A stretch of DNA of 64,000 nt from Capra hircus (Eukaryota > Chordata > Mammalia > Artiodactyla > Bovidae): positions 40,469,210 through 40,533,209 of the forward strand of contig NC_030821.1 in NCBI RefSeq assembly GCF_001704415.2, given 5' to 3'. Below the pieces are notes generated by a model. That model had not been told where the DNA came from, searched no databases, and worked only from the letters and a program-made list of their open reading frames with translations. The translations under genes were made by a program, and so were the position numbers. Each line of letters begins with the position of its first letter. The stretch's first letter is position 1. This document shows, piece by piece, positions 58,213-64,000 of the stretch.

Positions 58213-58560
58213 TTGATGGCCCGAGAAGAGATTTGCCATTTGTTGAGGATTTTTGACCCAAGCTTATCTGAGGATGGAGTACAAGGTCAGAAGCCTGAGA
58301 AGTGAAGTCAGCTGAGCTAGAGGCAAATCCAAGAAAGCAATCGCTTCTTAGTCCTAGAGAGCAGAACACTTGTGGTAATGCAAACAAAACATTGCAATTC
58401 TTACAATTTTTCAACAGAAGCTGGCATTTCTAATTTTTATGAGAAATTTCCTGATTTTCAAAGCACTGTTCAGTTAAATAAAGCAACTCTGCAAGCCAGA
58501 TATGGTCAAAGGATGCCACATTGTCATAGGCATTAATATATATATATTAATTACTATTTT
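58213..58560. other. Unique sequence
   Basis: No repeat or gene recognised. Confidence 0.45.
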
Positions 58561-58572
58561 ATATCATTCTAA

Positions 58573-58788
58573 TGGTCTTCTCTGGTGGTTCAGATGGTAA
58601 AGCATTTGTCTGTAATGCAAGAGACCCAGGTTCAATACCTGGGTCAAGAAGATCCCCTGGAGAAGGAAACGGCTACCTACTCTAGTTCTCTGGCCTGGAG
58701 AATTCTATGGACAGAGTAAACTGGTGGAATGCCGTCCATGGGGTCACAAAGAGCTGCACATGACTGAGAGACTAATGGTTCATGCTTC
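58573..58788 (+). mobile_element. Bov-tA2-type SINE
   Basis: 'ggtcttctctggtggttcag' head, 'gatcccctggagaaggaaac' middle, 'tggggtcacaaagagctgca' tail. ATATCATTCTAA at 58561-58572 and 58789-58800 is a perfect 12-base target duplication. Confidence 0.96.
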
Positions 58789-58800
58789 ATATCATTCTAA

Positions 58801-59362
58801 GAGTGACACTAAAGTTTTATGAAAATGCAGAAAACCAAAGTTTTGAGTTCAATAAGCAATCCATTAGTTATTTATCTAAAATTAACAAAAGAAAAAGCTG
58901 GGTTATAAGAATTATTTAACCAATTTTTGTAGCATACCATTTCTCCCACAAGTTCTCCAACCAGAAAGTATTTGAGTCACTTTAATGTCTTATTTCTTCA
59001 TAACTCAATTATTTCTTCTCTTTTCTGTAAAAGTTTTGTTCTACATGATGATATTTTCTAACTAAAACTAGGCATTTTGGTTAATAGCTCTAGCATTTTT
59101 TCTTTAGGGCTTTAAAAACACGATGTTAATATGATTCAAGGATAGATTTATTTATTTTGAACTACCCTATATTTTTCCATTGATAGTGAATCTGTTATTT
59201 TAGTAGTTCAGATTCATTTATCTTGGGGTGAGTAGGGACATGCCTGAAGTTTAGGGGTTTATTAGCCCAGCAGTTCTAGATGTTAGTACACATCAGAATC
59301 ATCAGGCAGGCTTTTTAGAACAGATGGCTGACTCCACCCTGAAAGTTTCTGACTCTGTAGCA
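58801..59362. other. Unique AT-rich sequence
   Basis: No repeat or gene recognised. Confidence 0.45.
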
Positions 59363-59575
59363 TATGTGCTGTGCTTAGTCAATCAGTTGTGTCCCACTCT
59401 TTGTGACCCCATGGACTGTACTCCACCAAGTTCCTCTGTCCACGGGGATTCTCCAAACAAGAATACTGGAGTGGGTTGCATGCCCTCCTCCATGGGATCT
59501 TTCCAACCCAGGGATTAAACCTAAGTCTCTCTCATTGCAGGCAGATTCTTTACTGTCTGAGCCAGTAGGGAAGCC
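59363..59575 (-). mobile_element. Bov-tA SINE (reverse)
   Basis: 'gttgtgtcccactctttgtg' tail, 'aagaatactggagtgggttg' middle, 'tactgtctgagccagtaggg' head. Full length. Confidence 0.94.
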
Positions 59576-59820
59576 AGTAGGATCTAAGTGGGGCTTAATA
59601 ATGTGAATATCTAAGAAGTTTCCAGGTAATACAGATAATTGTGGACTGTAGCTAGCACTTTGTAAAACACAGTTTAAATGAATTGGCATATTTCAAGGTG
59701 TAACACTTTTAAAATCAATAAGATTCTTCTTGCATTGTTGATAAGCTGAAGAAAGGGAGCATAATGGAAATTATTGCTCAGAAAACACCTTTGTCAGTGT
59801 CTGTATTCAACTAACTGGTT
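59576..59820. other. Unassigned sequence
   Basis: No repeat or gene recognised. Confidence 0.4.
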
Positions 59821-59833
59821 AAGATAAACTATT

Positions 59834-60174
59834 CTTTTAAAGAATGACTTTTGAATGTATTTTATAATTTATTTGTGGTTGCGCTGGGTCTCCTTTGCTA
59901 TGTGGGCTTTGTCTAGTTGCAGCAAGTGAGGACTACTCTTCATTGCAGTGAGCAGGCTTTGCATTGCAGTGGCTTCTCTTGTTGCAGAGCCTGGGCTCTA
60001 GGACACGCAGGCTTCAGTAGTTGTGGCTTTCAGGCTTTAGAGCACAGGCTCAATAGTTGTGGCACATGGGCTTGGTTGTTCCATGGCACTTGGTATCTTC
60101 CTGGATCACGGATCAAACTCATGTCTCCTGCATTGGCAGACGAATTCTTTACCACCAAGCCACCAGGGAAGCCC
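59834..60174 (-). mobile_element. CHR-type SINE (reverse), full length
   Basis: Same family as 33543-33872: 'tgtggttgcgctgggtctcc', 'agcctgggctctaggacacg', 'caataGTTGTGGCACATGG', 'tggatcacggatcaaactca', 'ccaccagggaagccc'. AAGATAAACTATT occurs perfectly at 59821-59833 and 60175-60187, a 13-base target duplication. Confidence 0.95.
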
Positions 60175-60197
60175 AAGATAAACTATTTTTGATAATC

Positions 60198-60430
60198 CTC
60201 ATAATAGCTAAACTTTCTACAATGCTTCCTTTGTGCCAAATTGGTTGCTAAGTTCCCGTCACTCATTAAATTTTTACAAAAATCTTATTTTCATCATCCC
60301 CATTTTGTAGATAAGGAAACTGAGACATAGAAAAGTAAACTAATACAAGTTAGGAAATAATGGTGTTGGGATTTAAGCTCAGGTAGTATGTGTCCCATGC
60401 TCATGCCCTTAACCTCTGCACTTACTCCCT
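60198..60430 (-). mobile_element. MIR SINE (reverse)
   Basis: 'atgcttcctttgtgccaaat', 'ccattttgtagataaggaaa', 'ctgagacatagaaaagtaaa' and 'gcccttaacctctgcactta' are reverse MIR landmarks in order. The CHR SINE at 59834 landed close to its edge. Confidence 0.75.
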
Positions 60431-62025
60431 TTCAGGATAATGACTGCTCTCTGCCGGTCATCTCGGCCTGTATTGGTTCATTCCATGAATTCAGTCCTAC
60501 ACCAGTTTAGGAAGAATAATATAAATTAATATTTTCAAATATCTTTATTAGACAGCCTATTGTTTAGCACTCAAATAAAAATTGTTAAATAAATCTGGTA
60601 AGACATGCTCAAAGCCAATTACATATGAGTGAATATCATCAGTCCCCATTACTTCACTGAATTGACTGGAAATGTGTTTTGTGACTGGAAAATGAACATA
60701 ATTTATGTTACAATCAGTGCAACAATGGTATAGTCTATTTTTGCAAAAAGCGTTTTTGAAAAATAGGGTTCATCATCACATTAACATTCCTTATGGTAAT
60801 ACTCATTAAATATGAGTTTTTAATACTGCCATTTCCTCTCCTAACTGGTTTTTAGAGACTCTGTATGCATGTGCGTATATATGTGTGTGTGAACACTCAT
60901 GTGTATAGGGTCTTATGTTTGTCTTTAAATCTCCCTTCATTTCTTTATCTTTCTCAAAGGTTTTCCTTTTTAATTTTGCCTTAGATGTTACTAGAACACT
61001 AAGTTCATACAAGAATTAGACAAAAAATACTGCCTGGGTTTATTAGACTATCTATTCTGTCACATGGTTATTTTAGCATTGTTTGAAGAACTCTTTTGGA
61101 GCCAGACATAATCACATTCTACAGTTCCTCACCTTGTTAACTGACAGAGCACTGTTCCTATTAGACAATTGATCCTGGGCAGATGAAGCCATTAAAAAAG
61201 CACTAATTAGCTAAAGAGGGAAGACAGTAATGCAGGCTGCCTCACTTCCTTTTATGCTTAAGGAATTTGATGTTCCAGACAAATAATAATTGATATGAAA
61301 TCTGCCTTAATTGTGGTTTTTAACAGCCAGTATTATAATGACATACTGACAATTTCTGTCTAGCCTATTGTACATTTCATTTAAGATACTAAGAACCACT
61401 GGGCAATCTTTTCAGTTAACCTGAATCTAGAAGGATACATTTTATAATGTTCCTGAAATCAAAACTCAACAGCTAGAAAGTTGTCTTGAGTTTGGGATAA
61501 CTTTAGTAAGTATCTGAAATATCTGATAAGATTTCAATAACTATCTCTTTCAGTTTTAACACTGTATGCCCTCATCAATACCTGGGTCACCTATTATCTG
61601 ATAAACTATTAATTTAATTGTTTCAAGAGTAGATATAGACAGTTTCTCCTTAGTGTGAAACTATTGACAGAAGCAAACCATGACAAAAACACCAGCTTTC
61701 TTCTCCCAAAAGCTGTTTTCTCCAAAAGGCCTCCTTCTTTATCCTGTCTATAAAGGTATACATAGAAAATGATGACATTTGCATGTCACAGTGGAGTCAA
61801 AGAAGAAGATGCCTGAGACAAGTGTAAATTGCCTAGGAGTTGTGGCCTCGTGTGGTATCACAAGAGCGAGGGGGTTTGTGTCTTGGCATCTAAGCATTTC
61901 TGCTGCATTTCCTTCTGTGACACACTGAGGGGAAGCTCAGAAATAGTGTTTTAAGGAATAAGTGGAATTGACAGAATCACAAAGTTAACCTTCCTAGCTT
62001 CACCAAAATCGGCAAATAAACAAAT
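60431..62025. other. Unique sequence, 1.6 kb without recognised repeats
   Basis: No transposon or gene recognised. Contains homeodomain-like sites (GCACTAATTAGC at about 61200-61211 and AATAATTGATAT nearby) and a mixed-composition block at 61080-61420 unlike the surrounding AT-rich DNA. Possibly a conserved non-coding element; this is inference from repeat absence and composition only. Confidence 0.4.
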
Positions 62026-62027
62026 AC

Positions 62028-62385
62028 ACTTCCTTTCCAAGACTGTATCAAACTAAAAATCTTCTGTAAAGCAGAGGAAACTGAACAGGGTGAATAGACA
62101 GCTTACAGAATGGAAGAAAATACTCACAAACTGTACATCTGATGTGGGGTCAATTTAAAAAATATGTAAGTAACTCACACAATTCAATGACAAAACACCT
62201 AATAATCAGACTAAAAGTAGGGTAAGAACTTGAGTCAGTATTTCTCCAAATAAGATATACAAATGGCTAATGGGTTCACTAATCATCAGAAAAATGCAAA
62301 TAAAACCTCAATGAGATATTACTGCACACTTGCCTAAATAGATATTATTGAAAAAAATCAAAGCAACAATAACAAGAATACAGCA
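62028..62385 (+). mobile_element. L1 ORF2 C-terminal fragment
   Basis: 'aaactaaaaatcttctgtaa', 'cttacagaatggaagaaaat', 'catacaaatggc'-like 'tatacaaatggctaatgggt', 'tcactaatcatcagaaaaat', 'aataaaacctcaatgagata' follow the end of L1 ORF2 in forward order. Frames are fully broken. Confidence 0.7.
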
Positions 62386-64000
62386 TCCCAAGGCAGCCTT
62401 ATTTTCTGTACATTTCTCTTCTGTGTCATAGCATGTATTGATTTTGTTACTAATCACATCATCAGTATTATAAAATATGAAAAAGTCATAAATTTTAAAA
62501 CTTGTGTTTACTGATAGAAATGTCTTTATCAGTAACTTTGTTGTCAAATAATAAATTGCATATATTTACATTTTCACAGTTCTGAAGTTATTATAAAATT
62601 TAAATCAAGAAATTTCTATTTAGTTTTTCAAGGTTCTTGCCTTTTATTTGAATACAGAATGCTAATGGAATAAACAGCATCCAAGAGAAATTGTACAGAC
62701 TCAAAAGTTCACAAAAAGTTGCCGAGGACAAAAATAAATCTAAACTGAAAAGACCAAGTTTTTCCTATCTAAAGAATCTGAAGATAATTGGAATGCTTTT
62801 CAATGTGAGTTCAATCTAGGCCATTTAACTGACAATTAATGCAAACAAGAAACTTAGAGAAAATAGGTAAGCATTCAGACATCACAGGGGACATAAGAAG
62901 TGAATTGTTAAGCCCTGAAGAATCCTATTTATAAAAAAAAATGATGTAATAAAGAAAGAAGGGTGGTTTCTTGGGCAGGGATAAGGTTACTATCACTTCT
63001 TGGGGTTAGTATTCATTAACACTAAAAGCTAATTAGAAAAAGTTCAGTTTACCTTCCTTTGTTCATAATCAGTGTCAGTGTTTACTGATACAAGGGCTAG
63101 ACAGAAGCTAGAGGTACAAAAAGGGTAACTTTGATCATTTTCCTTCTTCAGCCCTCCCTTTTACCTGAATCTCAGTGACAAATGGCTTGAGTCTGTGAAA
63201 CTACTAGAAAGCTGCTACTGGTTCACTTGGCATTAATTTCTGAGGCCTTCTTCTGGTCTGATAGTGTTTGCAAAGTGTGATAAACTCAAAGAAGTGCAAA
63301 CTAGGATCTATAAAGCTTGTGTTTAAACATCAGTCTCTTCTTTCATGAAGGCTAGAACAAGTCACTTAATCTCCTTGACTCTTATCATGATGGAGAATGA
63401 ACCATAATCAATAAACTTCTATTAAGTGCTACTTGCTAGTCATTTTATTGTGTCCAGGTGTTAAGAGGTAAGTAGAACATGTTCCCCTCAAGTTAATTCA
63501 GTAAACAAATGATTTCACTATGCAATGACAAGGATTATTATACATATTCTAGGCAGATAATGATTCTTAAAAATAATATTATTTATTCAATAAGTAAAAG
63601 TACAAATGAAATTTTATCAGTAAAATAAGTCAACAGTTCATCTTAATTGGCTCTACATATTTAAAATGATTACATTAAATACAGAATGAATTACTTTTTT
63701 TTAACCCATTCAACTTTCCTGAATTCATATTTGCCTTTGGCAACTGTAATTTATTATTAAGAACACACAAAAATTGTGAGTAAGATCTAATCTTTGCAAG
63801 ATTACATTTTCTAGTCTTTCTTTGAATTTTACCCTGTAGATTTATTAGAAATATTCAGATCCAGTTTTGCTTTTTTGAAAGTACCCCATAAATTATTTGT
63901 TTCATCAACACAAAAAATGTAATAGGATTATCAGGAAGAGTGTCAATTAAGTCTAGTAGTTTTAACAGCATTAGTTTTTTGTGTAAGAAATATCATAGCA
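62386..64000. other. Unique AT-rich sequence to the window end
   Basis: No further gene or repeat is recognised with confidence. The 79-residue reverse frame at 62308-62547 begins in L1 sequence and has no domain beyond a hydrophobic stretch. Confidence 0.45.

Noticed and set aside
59821..60187. The 13-base perfect repeat as a phage-type attachment site
   Set aside because: It brackets a CHR SINE and is its target-site duplication.
1..64000. A novel multi-gene system
   Set aside because: After removing transposons, no cluster of co-oriented or conserved reading frames remains; the window is repeat-rich non-coding mammalian DNA.

Overview
The window is mammalian, and specifically ruminant (cattle, sheep, goat or a relative), nuclear DNA. 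It is AT-rich and holds more than a dozen copies of the BovB (RTE-clade) LINE, about twenty Bov-tA/BOV-A2 SINEs, three cetartiodactyl CHR SINEs, pieces of a bovine-type L1 3' end, and older mammalian relics (MIR, L2, L1M, L3/CR1, MLT1 LTR, Tigger-like and mariner-like DNA elements). I find no functional protein-coding gene, exon, CRISPR array or operon. Almost every long open frame is a fragment of a BovB open reading frame or its antisense shadow. The window looks like an intergenic or large-intron region.

Layout. 1-3.1 kb: a MIR split by a tiny U2 snRNA retrocopy, a CA microsatellite, a BovB tail and a SINE. 3.1-5.7 kb: an MLT1 LTR split by a 2.2-kb BovB. 6.5-9.0 kb: a Bov-tA split by a BovB with an inverted 5' part. 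9.2-15.4 kb: BOV-A2, a Bov-tA in an old L1, an L2, an LTR-like block, a MIR and unique sequence. 15.4-23.6 kb: a reverse-strand BovB, then old L1 pieces on the minus strand interrupted by a processed C1orf43 pseudogene, a BovB and a Bov-A. 23.7-31.5 kb: a reverse-strand L2 split by a SINE, unique sequence, then two BovB copies facing each other around an L2. 31.6-38.8 kb: SINEs, a Tigger-like piece, an LTR, a BovB and a bovine L1 end. 40.4-43.4 kb: a compound nest (a BovB with an inverted 5' part, itself invaded by a second BovB), then SINEs. 43.4-64 kb: sparse SINEs, a mariner-like hairpin, LTR relics, one more long BovB (53.8-55.4 kb), MIR, L3/CR1 and L1 pieces, and long stretches of unique sequence.

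BovB alone covers about 17 kb (about 27%), summed from the boundaries given here. The main interest is the readable history: short direct repeats mark several insertions, nesting gives relative ages, two BovB copies have 5' inversions of the twin-priming kind, and shared diagnostic changes sort the BovB copies into several subfamilies. All repeat names come from recognising consensus-like sequence by eye, not from a library search, so boundaries are approximate, usually within 5-30 bases, unless target-site duplications are cited.
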